Both the position numbers and the translations under genes were made by a program. A model generated the notes under the pieces. It did no database searches. It was given only the letters and a program-made list of their open reading frames with translations, and had not been told where the DNA came from. From Halonotius pteroides (lineage in GTDB: Archaea; Halobacteriota; Halobacteria; Halobacteriales; Haloferacaceae), in the NCBI RefSeq assembly GCF_003605635.1, contig NZ_QMDW01000015.1:1-54791 (forward strand): DNA of 54,791 bases. The letters are read 5' to 3'. Shown here one piece after another: positions 8,296-14,816 of the stretch; within the stretch, counting starts at the first letter, position 1, and every line of letters starts with the position of its first letter.

Positions 8296-8318
8296 CGGTA
8301 GTGATAAAAATACTACCG
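8296..8318 (-). promoter_or_regulatory. TATA box enclosed by a perfect dyad (candidate operator)
   Basis: CGGTAGT (8296-8302) and ACTACCG (8312-8318) are perfect inverted repeats separated by nine A-rich bases. Read on the minus strand, the spacer is a TATA-like element whose centre lies about 27 bases before the GTG start at 8279. A protein bound to the dyad would block TBP/TFB access. The binding protein is probably, but not provably, the small winged-helix-like product of the same gene. Confidence 0.55.
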
Positions 8319-8374
8319 CTAAGCGTGGGCACGACAGTATCGCGTCGCTGACAGACGGCGACGGATCTACTACA

Positions 8375-8388
8375 TGGACTCGGCGGGA
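8375..8388 (-). repeat. 14-nt copy of the tRNA-Ala 3' end (att-like)
   Basis: The 14 bases are identical to 8471-8484, the acceptor/T-arm 3' end of the tRNA-Ala gene, in the same orientation and 96 bases downstream of the tRNA in its own direction. The bases between include an imperfect hairpin built from gagcgaacgcagtgagcgag-like sequence. A duplicated tRNA 3' end is the usual scar of integration of a tyrosine-recombinase element; here no integrase gene is present. Confidence 0.55.
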
Positions 8389-8470
8389 CTCCCGCGAGCG
8401 AACGCAGTGAGCGAGTGGGAGTTAGCCGAGTTCACTGAACGAGTTCGAGCACAGCGAGAACGAAGTGAAG

Positions 8471-8542
8471 TGGACTCGGCGGGATTTGAACCCGCGGCCT
8501 TCCCCGTGCCAGGGGGATGATCTACCGCTGATCTACGAGCCC
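8471..8542 (-). tRNA. tRNA-Ala (anticodon GGC)
   Basis: The minus strand reads GGGCTCG (acceptor 5' side, 8542-8536) and ends CGAGTCC plus discriminator A at 8471. The T arm is CCGCGGG-TTTGAAC-CCGC type and the anticodon arm CCCCC-TGGCACG-GGGG has anticodon GGC flanked by T and A, for codon GCC (Ala; GCU by wobble). No intron is seen and CCA is not encoded. Its promoter lies upstream on the minus strand at about 8571-8590. Confidence 0.95.
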
Positions 8543-8570
8543 ACGAATGCAACCTGTGATTTCCCGGTTT

Positions 8571-8590
8571 TAGTATTAAGGCCTTCGACT
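8571..8590 (-). promoter_or_regulatory. BRE/TATA promoter of tRNA-Ala
   Basis: On the minus strand the bases read GAAGGCCTTAATACTA, a purine-rich BRE followed by a TTAATA-type TATA box. The distance to the tRNA 5' end (8542) is about 30-35 bases, as expected for archaeal tRNA genes. The same GAAr-N-CTTAA pattern precedes uS15 and the SRP RNA. Confidence 0.55.
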
Positions 8591-8616
8591 CGGGGTAATG
8601 AACCCATCAGCAAATA

Positions 8617-8630
8617 GAAAGCCCTTAACG
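8617..8630 (+). promoter_or_regulatory. BRE/TATA promoter of the uS15 operon
   Basis: GAAAGCCCTTAACG resembles the promoters of the two stable RNAs in this window. A start about 25 bases on (near 8653) would give an untranslated leader of about 145 bases before uS15. Confidence 0.5.
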
Positions 8631-8654
8631 CCCACAACGGAGACAGATCAGTGG

Positions 8655-8796
8655 GAACAGCGCAGTCGTAACTCTGACTCGCCCACACGGGCTTGGGATT
8701 GCGACAGTGCGCCACCAGCCCGCGACGATCAGTTGGTCGTCTCTGGGCTGTGTGGACACGTCGTTTCTGCGGCCTGTGCCGTTCCAATATCAGACA
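8655..8796 (+). other. Predicted structured 5' leader of the uS15 operon
   Basis: The region has no supported coding function; the open frame from 8707 is a read-through of the uS15 frame without conserved residues. It can fold locally: GCCC-ACAC-GGGC at 8681-8692 and GACGATC-AGTT-GGTCGTC at 8724-8741 (one G-U pair). A leader this long is unusual in haloarchaea, where most mRNAs are leaderless, and ribosomal protein leaders are often autoregulatory targets. Confidence 0.4.
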
Positions 8797-9261
8797 ATGG
8801 CACGAATGCATACCCGTCGCCGCGGCTCATCCGGTTCGGATCGCCCGGCGGCAGACGAACCAGCCGAATGGAGCGATGTCGACGCCGACGCCATCGAGGA
8901 TCGCGTCGTTGAACTCGCCGAACAGGGCCACGACCCCAGCGTCATCGGAATGAAACTCCGCGACGAGGGCGTCAAAGGCACGCCGATCCCAAATGTCAAA
9001 CTTGCCACCGGCAAGAAGGTCGGCGAGATTCTTGGGGACAACGACGCCGCGCCGGAACTCCCCGAGGATCTCCGCAACCTGATGGAGCGAGCGATCACCC
9101 TGACCGAACACCTCGATGAGAACGGCCAGGATCACCAGAACAAGCGCGCACTCCAGAACACGGAGTCGAAGATCCGTCGCCTCGCCAACTACTACCGCGG
9201 CGACGAGATCGACGCCGACTTCAATTACAGCTACGAGCAAGCGAAAGAACGCCTCGAATAA
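8797..9261 (+). CDS. rps15: 30S ribosomal protein uS15 (S15/S13e)
   Basis: The 154-residue product starts MARMHTRRRGSSGSDRP, the archaeal S15 N-terminus, and contains VVELAEQGHDPSVIGMKLRD and VKLATGKKVGEIL, then the conserved S15 core LRNLMERAITLTEHL. It binds 16S rRNA early in small-subunit assembly. ATG 8797 is chosen because the conserved N-terminus starts there, although the frame stays open to 8707. It is the first gene of a four-gene operon: RecJ-like, Pcc1 and eS1 follow with gaps of 9, -8 and 2 bases. Confidence 0.97.
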   Translation: MARMHTRRRGSSGSDRPAADEPAEWSDVDADAIEDRVVELAEQGHDPSVIGMKLRDEGVKGTPIPNVKLATGKKVGEILGDNDAAPELPEDLRNLMERAITLTEHLDENGQDHQNKRALQNTESKIRRLANYYRGDEIDADFNYSYEQAKERLE

Positions 9262-9270
9262 GGATTCACG

Positions 9271-10518
9271 ATGTCGGACTCCCGGACGAACGCTGCGACC
9301 GCACCCGATCCCGACGCCGCCAACAGGGTCGCCGCGGCGGTAGCGGCCGCGCCGTTCGTCCGCATTTTCGGCCACGCCGACGGCGACGCACTCGCCGCCT
9401 GTGGCCTGCTGGCGGTCGCACTCCGCGACCGGGAGATCCCCTTTCGCGTCCACGTCTCGCCCGATCCGGCCGGCGACGCTGTCGACGGTGCGGAAAGCGA
9501 CGCTAGCGAGCCCGATGACAGCCAATCCCTCGTGGTCAGTCGCGGCCAGCGCGGCCCTGCTGACCTCGCGGTGCCGGCCCGCGGCGACCGCCAGTCGGCG
9601 AGCGTCGCGGCCGCGACGGTCAGCCGCGACCTCGGCGTCGACCCCGATCCGGTGCTCGCTTTGGCAGGTGTTATCGCCGCCGGTGGGACACCTGGCGGCA
9701 CCGGCAGCGACGATCTCCTCGCGGCGGCCGAGTCGGCCACCCTTGTTGAGCGTCGCCCCGGTGTTGCGGTGCCAACCGCGGATCTCGCCGCCGATCTCGC
9801 CCATTCGACACGGCTCGACGCGCCGTTTTCCGGCGATGTCGACGCCGCACGTGACCTCCTCGCCGACCTTGCCATCCCGACAGATTCGGACGCCGGGCTC
9901 GACGCGGAGACACACACCCAACTCGCTTCGGCCGTTGCCGTCGCAACTGCGACCGCCGAGCCGGCTGCCCCACAGGCTGCCGATTCGGTCGAGGCCGCAC
10001 TCCGGCCGTACGCGACACCGACCGCCCCGTTTGCCACGCTCGGCGGCTACGCTGACGTGGTGTCAGCACTCGCCCGCGAGGCTCCAGGCGTGGCGGTGTC
10101 ACTGGCGTTCGGCGCGCCGGGAGCGGTCAGCGAGGCGGTTGACAGCTGGCGCGATCATACTGCCGCAGCGCATGCCGCACTCGACTCGCCGACGACAGGC
10201 CGCTACGATGGCGTCTACGTCTTCCGTGTCGAAACGGATCGCCCAGCAGTGTTGCCGACAGTCGCCCGCCTTGCACGTGCGTACCGCACACCAGAACCCG
10301 TCGCGCTTGTTGTCACCGACGAGCCGGTCGATGACCGCCGTCGAGCAGCCCTTGCGGCAGCCGAGTCACACAGCCTTGACGACGTGACGGCGACCGTCGC
10401 CCGCGAGTTCGACGGCGACGCCGGTGGGACGCCGACGCAGGCGACACTCGCTGTCGACGACAGCGTGGCCGACGGCGAGTTGATCGCCGCGGTCAGGGAG
10501 GCTCTCGACGATGACTGA
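9271..10518 (+). CDS. RecJ-like DHH-superfamily protein, catalytic motifs degenerate
   Basis: The 415-residue protein sits between uS15 and Pcc1, a position held by a RecJ-like protein in haloarchaea. Residues about 31-48 (FVRIFGHADGDALAACGLLA) keep part of DHH motif I (H-D-D), but the second Asp cluster and the DHH triad are not recognisable; where they would be expected the sequence is PARGDRQSASVAAATV. The glycine-rich segment GVIAAGGTPGGTG and the C-terminal substrate-binding-like half (YDGVYVFRVE, PEPVALVVTD) remain. It is probably a non-catalytic or altered member related to the RecJ/GINS-associated nuclease group. Start ATG 9271 lies 9 bases after uS15. Confidence 0.75.
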   Translation: MSDSRTNAATAPDPDAANRVAAAVAAAPFVRIFGHADGDALAACGLLAVALRDREIPFRVHVSPDPAGDAVDGAESDASEPDDSQSLVVSRGQRGPADLAVPARGDRQSASVAAATVSRDLGVDPDPVLALAGVIAAGGTPGGTGSDDLLAAAESATLVERRPGVAVPTADLAADLAHSTRLDAPFSGDVDAARDLLADLAIPTDSDAGLDAETHTQLASAVAVATATAEPAAPQAADSVEAALRPYATPTAPFATLGGYADVVSALAREAPGVAVSLAFGAPGAVSEAVDSWRDHTAAAHAALDSPTTGRYDGVYVFRVETDRPAVLPTVARLARAYRTPEPVALVVTDEPVDDRRRAALAAAESHSLDDVTATVAREFDGDAGGTPTQATLAVDDSVADGELIAAVREALDDD

Positions 10519-10882
10519 CGCCACCCACAGCGCGGTCGCCACCAGCGCGACCGTGACGACGGCGTACGCGACACCGACGCGCGCCGGGCGTGTCGCCCGC
10601 GCGGTCGCCCCCGACAACACCGCGTCGATGACGACGCAGGTTGAGTCGGCGACCGTGACGACCGAGATCGATCGGGACACAACCGGCGGGCTGCAGTCGA
10701 CCGTCGATGACTACGTTGTCAATCTTAGCGTTGCCGAGGGCGTATTCGACGCTATCGACACGGCAGCCGACGCGGCTGCTGTCGACGTTGTCGACGACGC
10801 GGCCGACGCTGACACGGAATCCGACATCGCGCCCACCGAGGATAGCACAGCAGCCGAAACCACGACAGACGAGACAACCTAA
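10511..10882 (+). CDS. pcc1: KEOPS complex subunit Pcc1
   Basis: The 123-residue protein has the Pcc1 pattern: strand TSATVTTAY, helix GRVARAVAPDNTASM, strand VESATVTTEI, then GGLQSTVDDYVVNLSVAE. Pcc1 is the dimerisation subunit of KEOPS, which with Kae1, Bud32 and Cgi121 makes the t6A modification at position 37 of ANN-decoding tRNAs. About 35 acidic, low-complexity residues follow the domain. Its ATG overlaps the end of the RecJ-like gene by 8 bases and eS1 begins 2 bases after its stop, so it is translated as part of a ribosomal protein operon. Confidence 0.92.
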   Translation: MTDATHSAVATSATVTTAYATPTRAGRVARAVAPDNTASMTTQVESATVTTEIDRDTTGGLQSTVDDYVVNLSVAEGVFDAIDTAADAAAVDVVDDAADADTESDIAPTEDSTAAETTTDETT

Positions 10883-10884
10883 CT

Positions 10885-11538
10885 ATGAGCGAACGATCAG
10901 TATCTAAGCAGCAACAGGACGGCAAACGATGGTACACCGTACAGGCCCCCGAGCAGTTCGACCGGGCCGAACTCGGTGAGACCATCGCCGCAGAGCCACA
11001 GCAGGTCGTCGGCCGCACGATCGAGACGACCCTCGGCGACATCAACGATGACGCCGGATCAGACAACACCAAACTCACGTTCAAGATCGATGACGTGGGC
11101 TCGGATACGGCCTACACCGAGTTTATCAAACACGAGCTGACGCGGGATTACCTGCGCAGCCTCGTGCGACGCGGAGCCTCGAAAACCGAGGCCAACATCA
11201 CGGTCGTCACGACCGACGACTACCGCGTGAAGATCCAGCCGGTCGCCTTCACGACGAAGAAGGCCGACAACAGCCAGGAGCACGCCATTCGGCGTGTCAT
11301 GATCGACCTCGTCAACGAGGCCGCCGCAGAGCGTACCTTCGAGGAGCTGGCCGACAGTGTCATCGAGGGCCGCCTCTCGTCGGCGATCTACGGCGAGGCA
11401 AAACAGATCTACCCGCTGCGACGCGTTGAGGTGACGAAACTCGAACTCGAAGCCCGGCCCGAAGAGCTGGCCGAAGAGGAAGCCACGGCCGTCAGTGTCG
11501 ACGAAGACGACGTGGCCACCGACGTCGCAGACGACTAA
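10885..11538 (+). CDS. rps3ae: 30S ribosomal protein eS1 (S3Ae)
   Basis: The 217-residue product carries the archaeal S3Ae landmarks KRWYTVQAPEQFD, GRTIETTLGDI, LRSLVRRGASKTEANI and RVMIDLVNEAA, with YPLRRVEVTKLELEARPEEL near the end. The tail is highly acidic, as usual in haloarchaea. eS1 is a small-subunit platform protein of archaea and eukaryotes. Last gene of the uS15 operon. Two T-rich runs follow the stop. Confidence 0.97.
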   Translation: MSERSVSKQQQDGKRWYTVQAPEQFDRAELGETIAAEPQQVVGRTIETTLGDINDDAGSDNTKLTFKIDDVGSDTAYTEFIKHELTRDYLRSLVRRGASKTEANITVVTTDDYRVKIQPVAFTTKKADNSQEHAIRRVMIDLVNEAAAERTFEELADSVIEGRLSSAIYGEAKQIYPLRRVEVTKLELEARPEELAEEEATAVSVDEDDVATDVADD

Positions 11539-11549
11539 GCTGGCGACCA

Positions 11550-11567
11550 CATTTTCGACTTCTTTTG
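11550..11567 (+). terminator. Candidate T-rich terminator of the uS15 operon
   Basis: Two T-tracts (attttc and tctttt) lie 12-28 bases after the eS1 stop, in the gap before a convergent gene. Composition only. Confidence 0.35.
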
Positions 11568-11583
11568 CCGCCCAGCGGAGCGA

Positions 11584-12009
11584 TTACTCCTCAACGATGA
11601 CTGTTCCAACCATGCTACTGGTCTCATGAGGGATGCAGACATAGCTGTACGTTCCGGGCACGTCGAAGGTATGGCTGAACGTGTCGCTGGTTTCGAGGCG
11701 ACCACCGCTGTCGCCGTGCCACGCCGTCCGTGCCGCCTCAGTTGATTCATACCCCCCGCTGGCGAAGAAGGCCGCTCCCGCCGGGAGCGTGCTTCCGTAA
11801 GCGGTAACGGTGTGCCCGCGGGCGCTCGTGTTCCGCCAGACGACAGTTGTGCCGGCCTCGACGGTGATCTTTTCGGGGGCGAAGGCTGTAGCTCGCATTC
11901 CGACGTCATACTCCGGGCGACTGAATGTGCTGAGACAGCCCGCGAGACCGCCTGCCGCGGTGGCCCCGAGGGTGGCCAACAGACGCCGTCGCGTCCGCAG
12001 TTCGACCAT
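11584..12009 (-). CDS. Halocyanin-like blue copper lipoprotein (Tat)
   Basis: The 141-residue protein begins MVELRTRRRLLATLGATAA with a twin-arginine signal and a lipobox-like GLAGC, so it is exported folded and anchored by a lipid at that Cys. The rest is a cupredoxin: EKITVEAGTTVVWRN, the first copper His in RGHTVTAYG, and the terminal loop CIPHETSSMVG, giving Cys, His and Met ligands. Such proteins shuttle electrons at the outer face of the membrane. The frame extends upstream to 12135, but the Tat signal sets the start at 12009. It converges with eS1. Confidence 0.88.
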   Translation of the reverse strand: MVELRTRRRLLATLGATAAGGLAGCLSTFSRPEYDVGMRATAFAPEKITVEAGTTVVWRNTSARGHTVTAYGSTLPAGAAFFASGGYESTEAARTAWHGDSGGRLETSDTFSHTFDVPGTYSYVCIPHETSSMVGTVIVEE

Positions 12010-12129
12010 ACAAACGGTAGGGGCGGCAGGCATATATGCCGCGTGGTTCGGCCGACTGTCAGTCACCTGTGCCGCAGCCTCGGCCACGGAGATAACAACA
12101 CATAACCTCCCACTGGCCAACGAGCAGAT

Positions 12130-12855
12130 ATGCAACCGCGGTTCGTCGGGCGACTCGGGGCTGCCGATGCGGTCACCGTCGCCAACGCTGCGCTTGGCTT
12201 TCTGGCGACCGCGGCCGCGCTTATCGATGTGACGCTGGCTGCCCGTCTCATCCTCGTCGGTGCGATCACCGATGCCCTCGATGGGATCGTCGCTCGCCGC
12301 CGAGGAAGCACGCCTGCCGGCGTTTATCTCGATTCCCTAGCCGATGTCGCCTCCTTCGGTGTTGCTCCCGCTGTTCTCGTTGTCGCCGTCGTCTTCGAGC
12401 AGTGGATGCCAAACGGCGATCCCACGGTCGTCGGCGTCGGCGTCTGTCTGCCCGCCCTATTCGTGGCGATGGCGGTCACCCGGCTGGGGATGTACACCGC
12501 CTACGACTACGACAGTGCGGAAACCCAAGGCGTCCAGACGACACTGGCGGCAACGATCCTCGCGGCGGCTGTCTTGGCTGGCTTCACCGTGGTCTGGCAG
12601 CTTATCGGCCTTGTTGGCGTGCTCGCGGTGCTGATGGTGTCACAGATCACTTATCCGGATCTCCACCCCCAGGACGCGCTGATCATGGGGGTTGTCCAAG
12701 GGTTGGCGATTCTCACGTCGGGCTACTACGGCCGCGTTTTTGCCTTCGCGCTGTTGTTTCTGGCGGTGGCGTATCTCGTTTTCGCGCCGCGATTCTACTG
12801 GCGGGATCACCTCGACAGCGACTTCCTCCGGTCGTCGTTTGGCGAGAACGGCTGA
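12130..12855 (+). CDS. pssA: CDP-alcohol phosphatidyltransferase, archaetidylserine synthase-like
   Basis: The 241-residue integral membrane enzyme carries the complete CDP-alcohol phosphotransferase motif, DALDGIVARRRGSTPAGVYL followed by DSLAD (D-x2-DG-x2-AR-x8-G-x3-D-x3-D), and about seven hydrophobic segments. The enzyme transfers a polar head such as serine to CDP-archaeol. In Haloferax, PssA-type archaetidylserine synthase is needed for lipid attachment of PGF-CTERM proteins after archaeosortase cleavage, and two PGF-CTERM proteins are encoded in this window. Substrate (serine versus inositol or glycerol phosphate) is inferred from length and motif. It is convergent with the next gene, with 5 bases between stops. 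Confidence 0.85.
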   Translation: MQPRFVGRLGAADAVTVANAALGFLATAAALIDVTLAARLILVGAITDALDGIVARRRGSTPAGVYLDSLADVASFGVAPAVLVVAVVFEQWMPNGDPTVVGVGVCLPALFVAMAVTRLGMYTAYDYDSAETQGVQTTLAATILAAAVLAGFTVVWQLIGLVGVLAVLMVSQITYPDLHPQDALIMGVVQGLAILTSGYYGRVFAFALLFLAVAYLVFAPRFYWRDHLDSDFLRSSFGENG

Positions 12856-12860
12856 TCCGA

Positions 12861-13184
12861 CTACATCCCCATGTCGGCGGCCGCCTCGGGAACCGGGAGC
12901 CCGTTGGGGTCGACACCGAGCAGTTCCGCGGCGTGATCGAGTGCCATATCGAAGCCGTAGTAACGTTCGAGCTCGTCGCCGTCGGCCTGCTGTCGCACCC
13001 GCAACATCGCATACCCCTCGCTGTTTTGGGCGACGACCGCGGTCTGGCCGTCTCGATCAAAGCTGAGGCGGCGCTCACCGGCGGTCTCGGCGTAGGTAGC
13101 GTGGATGTCGCCGGCGGCTGCGGTCGTCTCGCCGTCAGTCTTGGGTGTTGTGTCGTCGCTGTCAGTCGTCGCGTTGTCGACCAT
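12861..13184 (-). CDS. Conserved haloarchaeal small protein (DUF7111-like)
   Basis: The 107-residue acidic protein has a disordered N-terminal third (TTDSDDTTPKTDGETT) and a small folded part with strands GERRLSFDRDGQTAVVA, YAMLRVRQ and a helix LDHAAELLGVDPN. No catalytic motif or membrane segment is seen. It is found next to pssA and the SRP RNA in related genomes as far as I recall, but no function is known. ATG 13184 is chosen because the upstream extension of the frame runs through the SRP RNA gene. Confidence 0.65.
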   Translation of the reverse strand: MVDNATTDSDDTTPKTDGETTAAAGDIHATYAETAGERRLSFDRDGQTAVVAQNSEGYAMLRVRQQADGDELERYYGFDMALDHAAELLGVDPNGLPVPEAAADMGM

Positions 13185-13262
13185 ACAAACCCAAGGCACT
13201 GCTGATAGTCGAACCTGTCGGTGGGTTGGACGGGGTGATCGGAGAAATCGCGTATGAATGGC

Positions 13263-13563
13263 GGACAGACCGGGTTGCCGGCCGTTCCAAACACAGGGAT
13301 TCTCGGTTGCCTTCTCCACCCCGCGATCCGGCGAGCGACTGGCGTCCGGCGATGGGCTGCTCGCTTCCGCGCCTGACCCACTGTCGCCGACAACCCGGCG
13401 TGGAACACCCCTGCGGGTGTACACACCGAGCCGCTGTCCCCGACGGACGAGGTTTCCACGTTGGCTCCCGAGGCCTGTGTCGGTTCGACCGACGCCCCGG
13501 CTGTTCGGCCCCCGCTAAAGACTGTCTCACGGGTGCAGAGCAGGGCCTACCTGCCCGGCCTAG
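13263..13563 (-). ncRNA. ffs: 7S RNA of the signal recognition particle (SRP RNA)
   Basis: On the minus strand the RNA starts near CTAGGCCGGG (13563) and ends near CCCGGTCTG (13266); these ends pair with one or two G-U pairs. The helix 8 apical sequence GTCAGGCGCGGAAGCGAGCAGC (minus strand of about 13356-13377) carries the GGAA tetraloop and the asymmetric loop bound by Ffh/SRP54. The length of about 300 nt matches haloarchaeal 7S RNA. The RNA is the scaffold for SRP19 and SRP54 in co-translational membrane targeting. The start is supported by a BRE/TATA box about 27 bases upstream. Confidence 0.93.
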
Positions 13564-13585
13564 TCCACTCCTGGGTACAGGCGAG

Positions 13586-13604
13586 GGCATTAAGTCCCTT
13601 TCGG
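13586..13604 (-). promoter_or_regulatory. BRE/TATA promoter of the SRP RNA
   Basis: The minus strand reads CGAAAGGGACTTAATGCCC. The TTAAT core is centred near 13592, about 27 bases before the predicted RNA 5' end at 13563. Same pattern as the tRNA-Ala and uS15 promoters. Confidence 0.6.
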
Positions 13605-13649
13605 CTCGCCGTCAGCGCAGGCCGACGCAATCGGGGGGTTGTCACAGCG

Positions 13650-14219
13650 TCAGCGGTCGTCCCATGTCGCCGCGATCAGCAGCGTTTCGCCGCGTTCCTC
13701 CGCGCGATCGACGTTGAAGCCGGTCTCGGTCAACGACTCCCGCAGGTCGGCCGCGCTCAGGCGTTCGCTTCGCGGCGGCCCGGCCTCCCCTTGTCCCTCG
13801 GCTGACCAGTCGACGATCACGAATCGCCCGCCCGTGCCGAGCACCCGCTGGAGCTCCGCCAGCGTCGCCGCAAGCGGGAGCTCGTGGGCCGTCATCGTCG
13901 ACAATACCGCATCAACCGAGCCATCATCGAGTGGAAGGCTATCGGTCGAACTCTCGACCAGCGAGACGTTTGTTGGCACCCCGTTCTCTCGAAAGTGGTC
14001 GTGCATTTCTGACTGGATATCGACCGCCGAAACCTGCCCAAAGAAGGGGGCAAGCGCGGCCGTATAGAAGCCGGTGCCGCTGCCGAGATCAACAAGGTGG
14101 TCGTCGGCCCCGTTGTCGGTCGCAAACGCGCCGAGCAGCTCCTCCCGCGAGCAGAACTGATAACGGCCTTCGTCGTCTAACTTGGCTGCCTTTGCCGGAT
14201 CAAACGTGTGAAATCCCAT
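13650..14219 (-). CDS. Class I SAM-dependent methyltransferase
   Basis: The 189-residue protein has a Rossmann methyltransferase fold: motif I DHLVDLGSGTGFYTAALAPF, motif II VSAVDIQSEM, then DGSVDAVLSTMTAHE and GGRFVIVDWSAEG. It most resembles UbiE/Methyltransf_11-type enzymes; the C-terminal region SAADLRESLTETGFNV is the usual alpha/beta end. The substrate is unknown. ATG 14219 is chosen because MGFHTFDPAKAAKLDD is the conserved start; the frame continues upstream without similarity. Confidence 0.88.
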   Translation of the reverse strand: MGFHTFDPAKAAKLDDEGRYQFCSREELLGAFATDNGADDHLVDLGSGTGFYTAALAPFFGQVSAVDIQSEMHDHFRENGVPTNVSLVESSTDSLPLDDGSVDAVLSTMTAHELPLAATLAELQRVLGTGGRFVIVDWSAEGQGEAGPPRSERLSAADLRESLTETGFNVDRAEERGETLLIAATWDDR

Positions 14220-14361
14220 TGGTCGATTGTGGGAACCAAGCCCAATAGAGCCTCGGATTTGGCTCCTCGTGGGCGAGGATCTATGTGGACAGCGGCGAAA
14301 GCGAGGGTATGCTCGGCTCCTCGCTGTCCGCATTCGATTCCGCACTGTCAGGTGGTCGTCG

Positions 14362-14796
14362 ATGACCGACCGGTCGGGGCTGCTCACGCGGCCGGTTGTC
14401 CCAGTCTCGGATGGTGACGACGCCACCGAAACCTACGACGCGCTTCGCCCGGAGATCGACCCGGCGTGGTGTCACCCACTGGTGGTCAGCGTCGCCGCGG
14501 CCACCGATGGCGGCGACACCACCCAGCGCGCCGCGACTGATCGCGCAACCGACGCCGTCGATCGGTTTGCGTCGCTTGCGGCCGCCGACGGGATCGATGT
14601 TGCGACCGAGGTACTGACCGGTGAGGACATCGCTGCCACCATCATCGAGGCTGCCAACGATAGCGACGCCTCCGCGATCGCCTTCCATTCCCGTGGCGGC
14701 AGCGACTGGCTGGATATCGTTGCTGGTGGCGTGCGAACCGCACTCATCGTCAAAACCGATATCCCGGTTGTCGTGTTGCCGGCCGACAAGCAGTAG
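14362..14796 (+). CDS. Universal stress protein (UspA-like), atypical
   Basis: The 144-residue protein keeps the Usp fold outline: an N-terminal strand LTRPVVPVSDGDDATETY, helix with RATDAVDRFASLAAADG, then IDVATEVLTGEDIAATIIEA and the C-terminal SDASAIAFHSRGGSDWLDIV plus IPVVVLPAD. The nucleotide-binding G-x2-G-x9-G-S/T motif is only partly kept (RGGSDWLDIVAGGVRT), so ATP binding is doubtful. It converges with a two-domain Usp, the stops being about 20 bases apart. Cytoplasmic stress adaptor; precise role unknown. Confidence 0.75.
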   Translation: MTDRSGLLTRPVVPVSDGDDATETYDALRPEIDPAWCHPLVVSVAAATDGGDTTQRAATDRATDAVDRFASLAAADGIDVATEVLTGEDIAATIIEAANDSDASAIAFHSRGGSDWLDIVAGGVRTALIVKTDIPVVVLPADKQ

Positions 14797-14816
14797 CTCT
14801 CAGCTTCCCCCGCAGC

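Noticed and set aside
8389-8470. MITE-like element beside tRNA-Ala
   Set aside because: The inverted sequences are imperfect and there is no target duplication other than the tRNA repeat, so an integration scar is the simpler reading.
8598-8953. Frames starting in the uS15 leader
   Set aside because: One is a read-through of uS15 and the others overlap it; none has conserved residues before the uS15 start at 8797.
13145-13717. Long frames across the SRP RNA on both strands
   Set aside because: The region is explained by the 7S RNA with its helix 8 and its promoter; the frames have non-haloarchaeal composition.
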